NCBI RefSeq assembly: GCF_009183815.1
Contig: NZ_WEHX01000006.1
Location: 1 to 53,795, forward strand
Reading direction: 5' to 3'
DNA length: 53,795 bases
From: Sutterella seckii
GTDB lineage: Bacteria; Pseudomonadota; Gammaproteobacteria; Burkholderiales; Burkholderiaceae_F
Shown here: piece after piece, positions 42,015 through 50,848 of the stretch
How the letters are laid out: each line of letters opens with the position of its first letter
Position numbering within the stretch: the first letter of the stretch is position 1
Notes under the pieces: generated by a model
Told to the model about the DNA's origin: nothing
Seen by the model: only the letters and a program-made list of their open reading frames with translations
Databases searched by the model: none
Program-made: the position numbers and the translations under genes

Positions 42015-44444
42015 TTACCGGCTTCTGCCCGAGAAGTCGTATTCGGGCCGCAGGGTGGAGCTTTCGATGCCGAGGATCCCGAGGACGCTCGACCAGAGAT
42101 TATCGTGCGAAAGCGCTTCCTTCGAGCGCGCGAGAATGTACTGGGGATTGAGGTCGAAGGTCCGGGCAAAGCCGTCGTTCATCCAGAGAATCATCGGCAC
42201 CTGCGTCTGGTCCGAGGGCGCCATCCACCAGGGGGCGCCGTGGAGGTAGAGCCCCGATTCGCCAAGCGACTCCCCGTGATCCGACACGTAGAGGAGCGCC
42301 GAGTCCATGCGGGGCGAGCTCGCTTCGAGGCGCCGGATGAGGCCCGCGAGCACGCGGTCGGTTTCGCGGATCGAATTGTCGTAGGCATTGACGACTTCCT
42401 CGCGCGAGCAGCTCCCGAGGTCGGCGTTCCGGCATTCGGGTTCGAAGGCCTTGACGGCTTCCGGAGAACGCTCTGAATAGGCGGGCCCGTGGGAGCCGAT
42501 CATATGGAGAAAGAGCACCGTCGGGCGGTCGGCGGGGAGCTTCGGGATTTCGCGGCTGAGCTCTCTGAGGAGCACGTCGTCGTTCCTGCACTTCCCCTCA
42601 GGACACGAGGCCTCGCGCGTCGGAACGCCCTCGCAGGTCCCCTTGCAGCCCGACTGATTGTCGATCCAGAGCACGTTCATGCCGGCGCGTTCGAGAAGCT
42701 TCGGGAGCGACTCCTCGTGAAGAATCCGGTCGCGGTCGTAGCTGCTCCTCCCGATGCGGCTCATCATGCAGGGGAGCGACACGTCGGTCGAGGTCCCGCA
42801 GGCCGTGACCTTCGGGAAGTTGATGAGCTTGATTTTCGAGAGCTCCGGCGTCGTATCGCGGGCGTAGCCGTTCAAGCCCCAGTTGGCGGCGCGCGCCGTC
42901 TCGCCCACGACAAAGACGAAGAGCGTCGGCCGGCGAACCTGCACTGTGGCCTTCGGACTGGGGTCGGTCACGAGACGCACGCGCTTCGCGTCGGGAGACT
43001 CGTCCGCGGCAAAGGTGCGGATCGTTGAATAGACGACATTGACGGGCGCGATCTGGTAGCGGAGCGTCTTGTCGTTTCTCATGGCGCTCGAGAAGGCCTG
43101 AAAGTTGAGGGCAATGACCAGAACGCCGGCGAAAGCGCAGAGGAGCGCTCCGCCGAGGCGGAGCCCCAGGCGCTTCATAAGCGCTCGTTTTCCGGACCCT
43201 AGGCTGAGAAGAGGCGGCACCTGTCCCCTGAGAGAGAGCCAGAGGGGCGGAATCAGCACCCAGAGGAAGACGAAGACCGGCCGCGCTCCCAGATATCCCG
43301 CCGATTCGGCCGGGTCGGTCGCGAGGAAGTTCCTCACCATGTCCGGGGTCATGGCCGTGCCGTAAAGGAATGCGGCGGCAAAGGAGAGGGCCCCGAGGAC
43401 GTTGAGAAGAACGAGGAGAGTCCTGAAGATTGCCCGGGGGAGGAGCGAGAGGAGCGCCGCGAGCCCTGCGCCCACGAATGCGAAGGCGATGCCGGATGAG
43501 AGTGCGAGCGCGATGGAGGAGAGCGTCGCCGTGCCCTGCGGGGCGAGGAGCTTCATGAGCATCGGGGCATCAAAGACGAACGCCCACCAAAGCCCGAGTC
43601 CGAGGAGGAGAAGAGGAAAGCCGGGGCGGAATGATTCCTTCCCCGTGAATCCCGCGCCGATCGTGCTTCCCGTTCGTTCCGATCCCCGGAGGACCCGGAG
43701 AACGGCGCTCGCGAACCCGCGGCGGTAGAAAAAGAGGGCGTAGAGCGCCGCTGAAATCAGCCAGTCGATCAGAAAGGCGTCGACGACGTGCGAAAGAAAG
43801 TGCGCGCCCGCGAGCATGCGTCCGATTCCGGCCGTGAGTCCGAGGATGATCGCTGCCGCGAGGGCAAGGACTGAAAGCTTCCTCGGGAACCCGCGCAGCA
43901 TGAAGAAAACGGGGAGGAGACAGAAGCCGCTTCCCGCCGCGCCCGAGGGCCAGCAGACGCCCGGGCGGAAGCCGAGGGAGAGGGTCGGGTTCGTGATTTC
44001 GGCGCTCCCACCGAATTCCGCGATGCTCCAGGGGCAGCTCACGCCCGTTGTTTTCTTGAGCCACCAGACGGCGAGCACGCAGAGCGCCCCTGCGAGGAGC
44101 GCATAAAGAATCCGTCCCCGCATGAGACGGTCCCAGGCGTTTGCGGCGGATGGAGAGGTCCGTTCCCGGACGAAGCTTCGGATCAGCGCGAGGAGAAGGA
44201 GCGCATAAGCGGCGATCGACGCGAACTTCGGGAGCTTGTGGAGCCAGAATTCCGTCTGATCGGTATTGAACCACTCTCCATCGAAGTTCTTCCAGATGAG
44301 GCGCTGGAGGGAAAGATCGAGCGCATGCGGCGGATTGAGGAAAAGCCAGATGAGGAGCCCTGCCGGAATGAGGAACCAGAAGAGGATTTCGAGCGGTGAA
44401 AGCGGGCGGCTTTCGGCCTGCGGGGGAAGGTCTCTGACGCGCAT
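42015..44444 (-). CDS. eptA: Fusion of PAP2-like lipid phosphatase domain and lipid A phosphoethanolamine transferase (EptA/MCR family)
   Basis: 809 residues from ATG 44444; a TTG at 44480 would add 12. Residues ~20-245 form a PAP2 module: CPW (138-140)...FGG, then WPSGAAGSGF and GRMLAGAHFLSHVVD. The His of the usual P-S/A-G-H is Ala169, while the motif-3 His215 is kept. Residues ~270-450 add five or more helices, as in EptA. The periplasmic transferase domain has GETARAANWG (Glu515), CGTST with nucleophile Thr553, HGPAY (His652) and SDHGE (Asp722-His723), the full EptA/MCR zinc and catalytic set, plus disulfide cysteines. It should transfer phosphoethanolamine to lipid A; whether it also removes a phosphate is uncertain. 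Divergent from a two-component system. Confidence 0.9.
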   Translation of the reverse strand: MRVRDLPPQAESRPLSPLEILFWFLIPAGLLIWLFLNPPHALDLSLQRLIWKNFDGEWFNTDQTEFWLHKLPKFASIAAYALLLLALIRSFVRERTSPSAANAWDRLMRGRILYALLAGALCVLAVWWLKKTTGVSCPWSIAEFGGSAEITNPTLSLGFRPGVCWPSGAAGSGFCLLPVFFMLRGFPRKLSVLALAAAIILGLTAGIGRMLAGAHFLSHVVDAFLIDWLISAALYALFFYRRGFASAVLRVLRGSERTGSTIGAGFTGKESFRPGFPLLLLGLGLWWAFVFDAPMLMKLLAPQGTATLSSIALALSSGIAFAFVGAGLAALLSLLPRAIFRTLLVLLNVLGALSFAAAFLYGTAMTPDMVRNFLATDPAESAGYLGARPVFVFLWVLIPPLWLSLRGQVPPLLSLGSGKRALMKRLGLRLGGALLCAFAGVLVIALNFQAFSSAMRNDKTLRYQIAPVNVVYSTIRTFAADESPDAKRVRLVTDPSPKATVQVRRPTLFVFVVGETARAANWGLNGYARDTTPELSKIKLINFPKVTACGTSTDVSLPCMMSRIGRSSYDRDRILHEESLPKLLERAGMNVLWIDNQSGCKGTCEGVPTREASCPEGKCRNDDVLLRELSREIPKLPADRPTVLFLHMIGSHGPAYSERSPEAVKAFEPECRNADLGSCSREEVVNAYDNSIRETDRVLAGLIRRLEASSPRMDSALLYVSDHGESLGESGLYLHGAPWWMAPSDQTQVPMILWMNDGFARTFDLNPQYILARSKEALSHDNLWSSVLGILGIESSTLRPEYDFSGRSR

Positions 44445-44493
44445 TTCAGGAAAAATCCATGTATACGAATAATCTTGCAATTATCCGGATGCC

Positions 44494-44522
44494 GCGTCAA
44501 AAGTGCGTCAAAGCGCGTGATC
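44494..44522. promoter_or_regulatory. Tandem repeats, candidate response-regulator operator
   Basis: GCGTCAAA at 44494-44501 and 44505-44512 (11-bp period), then a degenerate GCGTGATC at 44515-44522. Direct repeats one helical turn apart are the form bound by OmpR/PmrA-type dimers. The site lies between the eptA fusion and the response-regulator gene and could control both. Confidence 0.6.
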
Positions 44523-44619
44523 CGCCTCAATGGTTTCGAGCCTCACTTTGTGAGGATTTGTTGAGGAAGGCTTTCCCGATACACTTCTTATTGCTGTTTT
44601 TACTTGAGAAGGTTCTGTC

Positions 44620-45312
44620 ATGGCGCAAAGGATTCTTGTGGTCGACGACAATCCGGACATCCGCGCGAACCTGCGCGACTGGCTCGAAATGCGTGGGTAC
44701 GAGGTTTCGGGCGCGGCGGACGCGGAAGCGTGCGCGCATCTTCTCAATCAGGAGGGAGCCGATCTTCTGGTGCTCGACATCGGTCTTCCGGGCACGGACG
44801 GCGTCACGTTCCTCAGGCGCCTTCGCGAAGCCGGGGACGAGACGCCCGTTCTGATGCTTACGGCCCGCGATGCCATGGAAGACCGGGTGCGCGGGCTTTC
44901 CTCCGGAGCGGACGACTATCTCGTGAAGCCCTTTTCGCTTCTCGAACTCTCGGCCCGCATCGAGGCGCTTCTGAGGCGCGCCAACCGCGGCCGCGCCCAT
45001 TCCATCAGGATCGGCCCGCTGGAACTCGACCTTGCGGCGGGCACCGTCACGCGTGACGGGGTCCTTCTTCGCGTCAACCCGACGGGGCAGCGGATTCTCA
45101 GGGAGCTCATGCGCGCGAGCCCGGGCGTCGTGAGCCGCGAGGCGCTCGAAAACCGGATCTGGGGGAACGATGCGCCGAAGTCGGACAGCCTCCGCTCCAA
45201 CATGCATCTCCTCAGAAATGCGGTCGACAAGGGGTTCGACGCTCCGATGATCAGAACGCACCCCGGCTTCGGCTGGTCCATTGCCGCGCCGAAAGACGAA
45301 AGGAGCGAATAA
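44620..45312 (+). CDS. OmpR/PhoB-family response regulator (PmrA/QseB-like)
   Basis: 230 residues. Receiver domain: acidic pair in VVDDNPD, phosphoacceptor Asp53 in LVLDIGLPGTDG, Thr81, and Lys103 in LVKPFS. C-terminal winged helix with LELDLAAGTVTRDG, LLRELM-type helix and SDSLRSNMHLLRNAVDK / THPGFGWSI. It reads out phosphorylation by the kinase 3 bp downstream. Its location opposite the eptA fusion, across a tandem-repeat site, makes lipid A modification the likely target, as PmrA does in enterics. Confidence 0.93.
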   Translation: MAQRILVVDDNPDIRANLRDWLEMRGYEVSGAADAEACAHLLNQEGADLLVLDIGLPGTDGVTFLRRLREAGDETPVLMLTARDAMEDRVRGLSSGADDYLVKPFSLLELSARIEALLRRANRGRAHSIRIGPLELDLAAGTVTRDGVLLRVNPTGQRILRELMRASPGVVSREALENRIWGNDAPKSDSLRSNMHLLRNAVDKGFDAPMIRTHPGFGWSIAAPKDERSE

Positions 45313-45315
45313 ACC

Positions 45316-46632
45316 ATGCCCATCGCGCGCTTATTCGCCACTTTCAGGCGCCGCATGCGCGGGCTCTCGCAGCGCATCATTTTGTCCTTCGCGGCGCTTC
45401 TTCTTCTGACGGCGGCGCTCTACGGGAGCGCCATCTGGTTTGCAATCGCCTTCACGGAGGAGCACCTCGTTGCAGGGCTGCTTCGGGATGAACTGAGCTT
45501 TGCGGAGGAAACGCTTGCAGAAGGAAATGCCCCGAACGTTCCGCCGGGAACCGAGATTTTCGGCGACGACAAACGGCTCCCGCCCATCCCGGAGGCGCTG
45601 AAGGGCGTTCCGCAGGGCTTCACGGAAATCCTGGACGACCCGGCGCGGTTCGTCTGGCGGGAAAACAGGCCCGAGGGAACGATCCTCATCGTGCGCGACC
45701 AGAGCCGCTTTGAGGAAGCCGAAAAGGAGATTCTCCTCTTCACGGCGCTCTCCCTTGCCGTCGCCGGGCTCGCCGGCGCTTTAGCCGGCTGGTGGCTTTC
45801 GCGGCGCATCATGCGCCCGATTGAAAGGCTCTCCGACGCAGTGAAGCGCGCGTCGATAAGCAGCAGCTGGACGCCGATTCCGGAGGAGCTTCAGACACCC
45901 GACGAGGTGGGCGAGCTTGCGGCGATCTGCAGCCGGGCGCTCAGGCGCCTCAACGATGCGCTCGAGCGCGAGCGCGCCTTTACGGCGGATGCGAGTCACG
46001 AACTCAGAACGCCCCTCACGGTGATCGAAACGAGCGCGGAACTCCTCGCCGCCGGGAAGCTCGGCGAAAGAGAGCGCCGCCAGGTGGAGCGGATTCACCG
46101 CGCCTCGCGCGAAATGCAGTCCCTCATGGAAACGCTCCTCGAATTCGCCCGCGCGTCGTCGGGCAGGAGCACCGAGCCCCCCGATGCGGTGCGGGGCATT
46201 CTCCGCAACGCGTGCGATGTCTGGAAGCCGCTTGCAGAAGCAAAGGGCCTTGCCTTCGAAGCCGATTTTTCCGAAACCTGTCCCGGAACCTATTCGCCCG
46301 GCATGCTCGGGATCGTTGCGGCGAACCTTCTTCGGAACGCTGTGTCTTATACCAGTCGGGGCCGGATTCTTCTCAGGGAAACCTCGGACGGCTTTCTCGT
46401 TGCCGATAACGCTCCTCCCATCAAGCCAGAAGACCGGGAGCGGATTTTCGAAGCCTATGAGCGCGGCGACAGCCCGGCGGCTCCCGGCACCGGCCTCGGG
46501 CTCGCAATTGTGGCGAAGGCGGCCCGGCGATCGGGCTGGAAGGTGGAGCTTGAGAGCACGCCTGAGGGCAACATTTTCCGCGTGCGGGTCTTCGATACCG
46601 GAATCAAAGGCCTTCGCGCAGACGAGGCATAA
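45316..46632 (+). CDS. Membrane sensor histidine kinase
   Basis: 438 residues. TM1 IILSFAALLLLTAALYGSAI; a periplasmic segment of ~90 residues (~50-138) rich in Pro/Glu/Asp; TM2 LLFTALSLAVAGLAGALAGW; HAMP segment; DHp box FTADASHELRTPLTVI with His228; ATPase domain with N-box NLLRNAVSY and G-box GTGLGLAIV. The acidic periplasmic segment (GDDKRLPP, EILDDPARF) could bind cations or cationic peptides, as in PmrB, but this is inferred. Same operon as the regulator, spacing 3 bp. Confidence 0.93.
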   Translation: MPIARLFATFRRRMRGLSQRIILSFAALLLLTAALYGSAIWFAIAFTEEHLVAGLLRDELSFAEETLAEGNAPNVPPGTEIFGDDKRLPPIPEALKGVPQGFTEILDDPARFVWRENRPEGTILIVRDQSRFEEAEKEILLFTALSLAVAGLAGALAGWWLSRRIMRPIERLSDAVKRASISSSWTPIPEELQTPDEVGELAAICSRALRRLNDALERERAFTADASHELRTPLTVIETSAELLAAGKLGERERRQVERIHRASREMQSLMETLLEFARASSGRSTEPPDAVRGILRNACDVWKPLAEAKGLAFEADFSETCPGTYSPGMLGIVAANLLRNAVSYTSRGRILLRETSDGFLVADNAPPIKPEDRERIFEAYERGDSPAAPGTGLGLAIVAKAARRSGWKVELESTPEGNIFRVRVFDTGIKGLRADEA

Positions 46633-46640
46633 GGATGCGA

Positions 46641-46678
46641 AAAAGCCCGGGCGCTTTGACGGCGGCTCCCGGGCTTTC
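46641..46678 (+). terminator. Intrinsic terminator
   Basis: AAAGCCCGGG (46642-46651) with CCCGGGCTTT (46668-46677), then CTGTG. Ends the two-component operon. Confidence 0.8.
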
Positions 46679-46708
46679 TGTGCGTTATGCGAGGAAAAGA
46701 GGCTTCCG

Positions 46709-48082
46709 TTACATGTAGCGGATGAGCGAAATAATGAGGACCGCGACGAAGCCCGAGAGAAGCGGCACTGCGGTGCGCTTCACGACCATGAGGGGATTCA
46801 CCTTGACCACCGCCGAAACGATGATCACCACGGCCGACACGGGCGAAACCGCGCGGATGAGGTTCGAGGTGTGCTGCATCGGGAGCGCCACCATCAGGGG
46901 GTCGATGCCGGCTTTCTCTGCGAGCTGCGGGATGAGTTCGATGAAGCTGTAGAAGACGGCGTTCCCGGAGCCGCTGATGAAGGTGATGAGCGCCGTAATG
47001 CCCGAGAAGGCGAGCATGAGGCCTGCGCCCGCGTTTTCAACGCCTGAGACGGAGGACGAAATCATGCTGATGAGGCCCATCGCGGAGAGGCCCGCCACCA
47101 TGGTCGAGGCGGCGACGATCAGCACGACGACCTTAGAGAAGCCGTCGCCCATGCCGCGGAAGAAGAGGTTCACGTCCTTCATCGAGCCCTTCATGTTCTT
47201 CTTGCGCGCGAGTTCGGCAATGAAGGCGCAGACGAAGGAGAAGAGCGTGATTTCAACGAGGCCGATCTTGACCGACTTGAAGAAGGCCCAGAAGAAGATC
47301 GTGAGAATGAGGGGCAGAACCGGGAAGATCGCATACCAGACGGGGGCGTCGGTTTCATCCTCCCCGAGCTTCGATTCGTCGATCGAACCGGCGAGCGCCT
47401 TTCCGGACTCGAGGTCCTTCTTGTCTTCCCAGCGCTGCCAGAAGTAGTGCACGATGCCCATGATGATGATCGCGGGGATCGAGATCGGCGCATGGTGGTA
47501 GAAGACGTAGTCGACCACGTGCTCGAAGCCGAGGACGCGGGCCGCAACCACGTTGTCGCCGCCCAGGGGCGTCGGCACGATCGTTGCCGTCGTGGCGATG
47601 ACGCCCGCAGCCGTAAGAGGCGACATCTTCGCCGCCTTCAGAACCGGGTAGAGCGTTGCCATCAGGATCACGGCAAGCGACGACGCGCTCGGGATGATGA
47701 TCGAGAGGAGCGTGCCGAGATAGAAGACGAGCGGCACGAGCACGTAGGGCGAGTGGACGTGCGCGAGCGGCCGGCTCATCACCTTGATCACCATGGCATT
47801 GGCGCCGATGTGGGACATGTAGGCGGCAAAACCGAAGAGCGTGAGGATGATGAGGCCCGCGTTTGAATACTGGCGAACGAAGAGATCCTTGATCGCCTTG
47901 AAGGGATCAACCCAGGAGAGGCCCGAGGACGCCTTGGCGGCGAGCACGTCGTGCCCGAGGAGGAGCGCGGCGTACATGAGGATCAGCCCGGCGGCGAAAA
48001 GCACGACCTTGGCGTCGTAGTTCTTGGCAATGGCCCAGCCCGCAAGGACGAGCACAATGATGGATATCAGTGCGGCAAGCAT
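46709..48082 (-). CDS. DcuC-family C4-dicarboxylate carrier (second copy)
   Basis: 457 residues from ATG 48082; no clear SD, and the longer upstream frame is not hydrophobic. About 12 helices. Aligns by eye with the 20867 carrier: GWAIAKNYDAKVVLFAAGLILMY, SIIIPSASSLAVILMATLYPVL, GSGNAVFYSFIELIPQLAEKAG, LIRAVSPVSAVVIIVSAVVKVNPLMVV and the shared K-V-N-P-L-x-x-V-K-R-T end. A ~45-residue charged cytoplasmic loop (WEDKKDLESGKALAGSIDES) is specific to this copy. Substrate may differ from that of the first copy. Diverges from the deaminase gene. Confidence 0.83.
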   Translation of the reverse strand: MLAALISIIVLVLAGWAIAKNYDAKVVLFAAGLILMYAALLLGHDVLAAKASSGLSWVDPFKAIKDLFVRQYSNAGLIILTLFGFAAYMSHIGANAMVIKVMSRPLAHVHSPYVLVPLVFYLGTLLSIIIPSASSLAVILMATLYPVLKAAKMSPLTAAGVIATTATIVPTPLGGDNVVAARVLGFEHVVDYVFYHHAPISIPAIIIMGIVHYFWQRWEDKKDLESGKALAGSIDESKLGEDETDAPVWYAIFPVLPLILTIFFWAFFKSVKIGLVEITLFSFVCAFIAELARKKNMKGSMKDVNLFFRGMGDGFSKVVVLIVAASTMVAGLSAMGLISMISSSVSGVENAGAGLMLAFSGITALITFISGSGNAVFYSFIELIPQLAEKAGIDPLMVALPMQHTSNLIRAVSPVSAVVIIVSAVVKVNPLMVVKRTAVPLLSGFVAVLIISLIRYM

Positions 48083-48260
48083 TTGGGGAGAGAAATCGTG
48101 AGGGGAAAAAAGGGAAGTCGGGGAATATACCGCTACCCGATGCGCTCTGCAGGAAAAGTGCGCTAATCTCTCCGTTTTCCCGCGGCCCCCTGAAGCTTTC
48201 CCGATGCGGGCCCGGCTGAAAGTTTTCCCCATCGCATTCAAAAGAAGTCCCGAGGCACTC

Positions 48261-49361
48261 ATGCGCAGCACAAATCCCGGTTTTGTTCCTGACTCCCCCT
48301 TCAGCCGGAAGCTTCCGGCCGAATGGATGAATTTCTTCTCCGAATTCCCGAAGGCGGAGCTCCACTGCCATCTTCTCGGCACGACGAGCCGCGAAACCTT
48401 CATCGACCTCGTGCGCGACTCCGGCGCCCCGGTTTCCATGGAGGAAATCGAAGGCTTCTATACCCGCGGCGAAAAGCCCGTCGGGGTGCTCCGCATCTTC
48501 CGCGCGCTCGAAGCCCACATTCTGAAGAAGCCCGAATACCTGAAGCGCATTACCGTCGAGCATATGGAATGCGTTTCGAAGCAGGGCGTGCGCTACATCG
48601 AATTCTTCTGGAACTGGACGGGCCTCAAGCACTTCATGACCTTTGAAGCCGCTCAGCGCGCCATCTGCGAGGGTCTTCGCGAGGGCAAAGCCCGCTACGG
48701 CGTGATCGGGCGCCTCGTGCCCTCGATCGACCGCGAGGCGACGCCTGAGGATGCCGTTGAGCTCGTCAGCGAAATGATCGCGCACCGCGAACCCGAATCG
48801 ATCGGTCTCGGGATCGACTACCGCGAAACCAACCACGAGCCCGAGAACTTCTGGAAGGCCTACTTCATGGCGCGCGATGCAGGCTTTCACATCACGGCGC
48901 ACGCGGGCGAATTCGGCGAACACTGGCGAAACGTCGAAACGGCAATCGACCTTCTCAAGTGCGAACGGATCGATCACGGCTACACGATCATCGACAACCC
49001 CGAGCTCGCCGCGCACGCAAAGGCGCTCGGCATGCCTTTCGCCGTGGTGCCCACCAATTCCTACTACCTCAGAACCTTCACGGACGAGGAGTGGGCTCAA
49101 AAGCACCCGATCCGCCGCATGCACGAAATGGGCCTCAGGCTCTTCCCCAACAGCGACGACCCGACCATGCACCACATCCGGATCAGTGAATCCTGGTACC
49201 TGATGTTCAATTTCCTCGGGTTTGGGCTCGCCGACCTCCGCGCCATGGTGGAGAACTCCATCGATGCCGCCTGGGTGACGGACGAAGAAAAGGCAAAGTG
49301 GAAGAAGACGTGGCTCGCCGAGTTCGACCGTCTCGCGGCAGCGCTTCCGCCGCTTGATTGA
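48261..49361 (+). CDS. add: Adenosine deaminase family protein
   Basis: 366 residues from ATG 48261 (CCGAGGCACTC upstream). Zn-dependent deaminase landmarks: KAELHCHLLGT (two His), GLGIDYRETNHEP, ITAHAGE, RIDHGYTII and NSDDPTMH (catalytic Asp pair). The first motif normally reads H-x-H-L-(D/E)-G; here the acidic residue is Leu, and EFFWNWTGLK sits where adenosine deaminases have the substrate lid. So a related substrate (adenine, N6-methyl-adenine, or another purine/pyrimidine) is possible. Cytoplasmic. Confidence 0.85.
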   Translation: MRSTNPGFVPDSPFSRKLPAEWMNFFSEFPKAELHCHLLGTTSRETFIDLVRDSGAPVSMEEIEGFYTRGEKPVGVLRIFRALEAHILKKPEYLKRITVEHMECVSKQGVRYIEFFWNWTGLKHFMTFEAAQRAICEGLREGKARYGVIGRLVPSIDREATPEDAVELVSEMIAHREPESIGLGIDYRETNHEPENFWKAYFMARDAGFHITAHAGEFGEHWRNVETAIDLLKCERIDHGYTIIDNPELAAHAKALGMPFAVVPTNSYYLRTFTDEEWAQKHPIRRMHEMGLRLFPNSDDPTMHHIRISESWYLMFNFLGFGLADLRAMVENSIDAAWVTDEEKAKWKKTWLAEFDRLAAALPPLD

Positions 49362-49384
49362 ATTGACGCGATTCTGAAATAAAG

Positions 49385-49426
49385 AAAAGCCCCGGGCGGA
49401 TCCGATCGGTTCTCCCGGGGCTTTTT
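49385..49426. terminator. Bidirectional intrinsic terminator
   Basis: AAAAGCCCCGGG with CCCGGGGCTTTT, T-run on plus (49421-49425); the minus side gives TTTTCTTTATTT. Confidence 0.9.
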
Positions 49427-49437
49427 CGCGTTCTGGG

Positions 49438-50661
49438 TTAATCCCAGCCGCGGACGTGCTCGAGCACGTCGATGATGAGCCCGTTCTTCACGAGGAGCAT
49501 GTATTTATAGGGCGCTGCCGTCGGGCAGGCGTGATTGGGGAGGATCCGGAGCCGCGTGCCGAGCGGGAAGTCGTCGAGCTTGCAGGCGGAATCCTCCGGG
49601 AGCGTGAGGATGCCGTGCTCCTGGTTCGTGCCGGTGAGAATGATGCGGCCGCCATCAAGCGGTGTCCCGAGCGCATCGCAGACGAGTCCGTAGCCGAAGT
49701 CGCGCTTCTGGCGCGCAGTGCCGCGGTCGCGCGACATGGCGAGGAAGCCGGAATCGAGGATCAGCTGATTCTTCTTCGTTTGTCTGCCGATGACGGTGGC
49801 GAGAACCGAACCCGCGATATCTTTTGATTCGCAGACGCCGAGGTTCGTCATGAAGAGGTCGAAAAGGGCGCAGACGCCCGCGCGGATTTCCGTGACGCCC
49901 GCTTCGCTCTTTGAATACATGAGCGTGGGGCTCGATCCCACGGAAACGATCTGGACCTCGAATCCGGCTGCCCTGAGGCGCCCGGCCGCCTTGACGATGC
50001 CGGCGCGTTCGCCTTCGGCTGCGGCCTCGATCGCTTCAATCGTTTTGCATTCATAGCTGTCGCCCGCGTGGGTGAGAACGCCCGCAAGCTTCGCGCCTCC
50101 CTGAAGCGCTTTTGCGGCATCAATGAGCTCATCGCACTCGGGAGGAAGCCCCGAGCGATGGCCGTCCACGTCGACTTCGAGGAGCACCGGGATTTCCGTC
50201 TGATGCTCCCGGCAGAAGTCCGAAACGGCTTTCGCGGCTTCCGTGCTGTCGAGGATGATCTTCAGATCAACGCCCAGCGACCGGATCCTCGCGACCTCTG
50301 CGAGCTTCTGAGGCGCTATGCCGACGGCGTAGATCAGGTCGCGGACGCCGTTCGCGGCAAAGTAGCGCGCTTCCGAAAGCGTGGAAACGGTGGCGGGGCC
50401 TTCGGGCGACGTCATCTGCCGCCGGGCAATCACGATCGACTTGTGGGTCTTGAGGTGCGGACGGAAAGCGACGCCGAGCTCACTGGCGCGGGCTCTCGCG
50501 CGTTCAAGGTTCTTTTCGAGCTTTTCGTCCTCAATCAGGAAGGACGGCGTCGGGACGCGAGGGTCATTGACGGAGAGCCCGATCAGAGACTGAGCCGGGT
50601 CGGGCGCGAATTTGCCGAGGGATTCGGGCGAAACGATGGGAAGAGCGTCGCTGGGGATCAT
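49438..50661 (-). CDS. DSD1-type PLP enzyme: D-threonine aldolase / D-serine dehydratase family
   Basis: 407 residues from ATG 50661 (CAGGAGTCTTCCGCA upstream). Alanine-racemase-like barrel with the PLP lysine in RPHLKTHKS (Lys71), followed by TVSTLSEARYFAANGV, LLEVDVDGHRSG and GVLTHAGDSYEC. The C-terminal DSD domain ends ILPNHACPTAAPYKY, holding the metal-binding H-x-C motif (HAC). Family members act on D-threonine, D-serine or D-3-hydroxyaspartate with a divalent metal. Divergent from the yheO-type/ridA operon across a 190-bp region with a palindrome, so likely co-regulated. Confidence 0.88.
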   Translation of the reverse strand: MIPSDALPIVSPESLGKFAPDPAQSLIGLSVNDPRVPTPSFLIEDEKLEKNLERARARASELGVAFRPHLKTHKSIVIARRQMTSPEGPATVSTLSEARYFAANGVRDLIYAVGIAPQKLAEVARIRSLGVDLKIILDSTEAAKAVSDFCREHQTEIPVLLEVDVDGHRSGLPPECDELIDAAKALQGGAKLAGVLTHAGDSYECKTIEAIEAAAEGERAGIVKAAGRLRAAGFEVQIVSVGSSPTLMYSKSEAGVTEIRAGVCALFDLFMTNLGVCESKDIAGSVLATVIGRQTKKNQLILDSGFLAMSRDRGTARQKRDFGYGLVCDALGTPLDGGRIILTGTNQEHGILTLPEDSACKLDDFPLGTRLRILPNHACPTAAPYKYMLLVKNGLIIDVLEHVRGWD

Positions 50662-50775
50662 TGCGGAAGACTCCTGTTGAGATGTATAAAAAATTCTATC
50701 ACCAGGCAGGTTTCTGCGAGTATGAATGCGTGGTTCTCCTGCTAATTTCTGAAATAACCGTTTAATTTTATAGAG

Positions 50776-50804
50776 TTGCAATCCATAAAAAATTATGGAA
50801 TACT
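50776..50804 (+). promoter_or_regulatory. Promoter-like region with palindrome upstream of yheO-type gene
   Basis: CCATAA-AAAA-TTATGG (50783-50798) lies between a weak -35 TTGCAA (50776-50781) and a weak -10 AATACT (50799-50804), spacing 17. A bound regulator would block the promoter. The first in-frame ATG (50795) lies inside the palindrome, so it is unlikely to be the translation start. Confidence 0.45.
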
Positions 50805-50848
50805 GCTCGATGTTCCTTTCAGCCCTCTTCGGGATGCACGCAGCAGAT

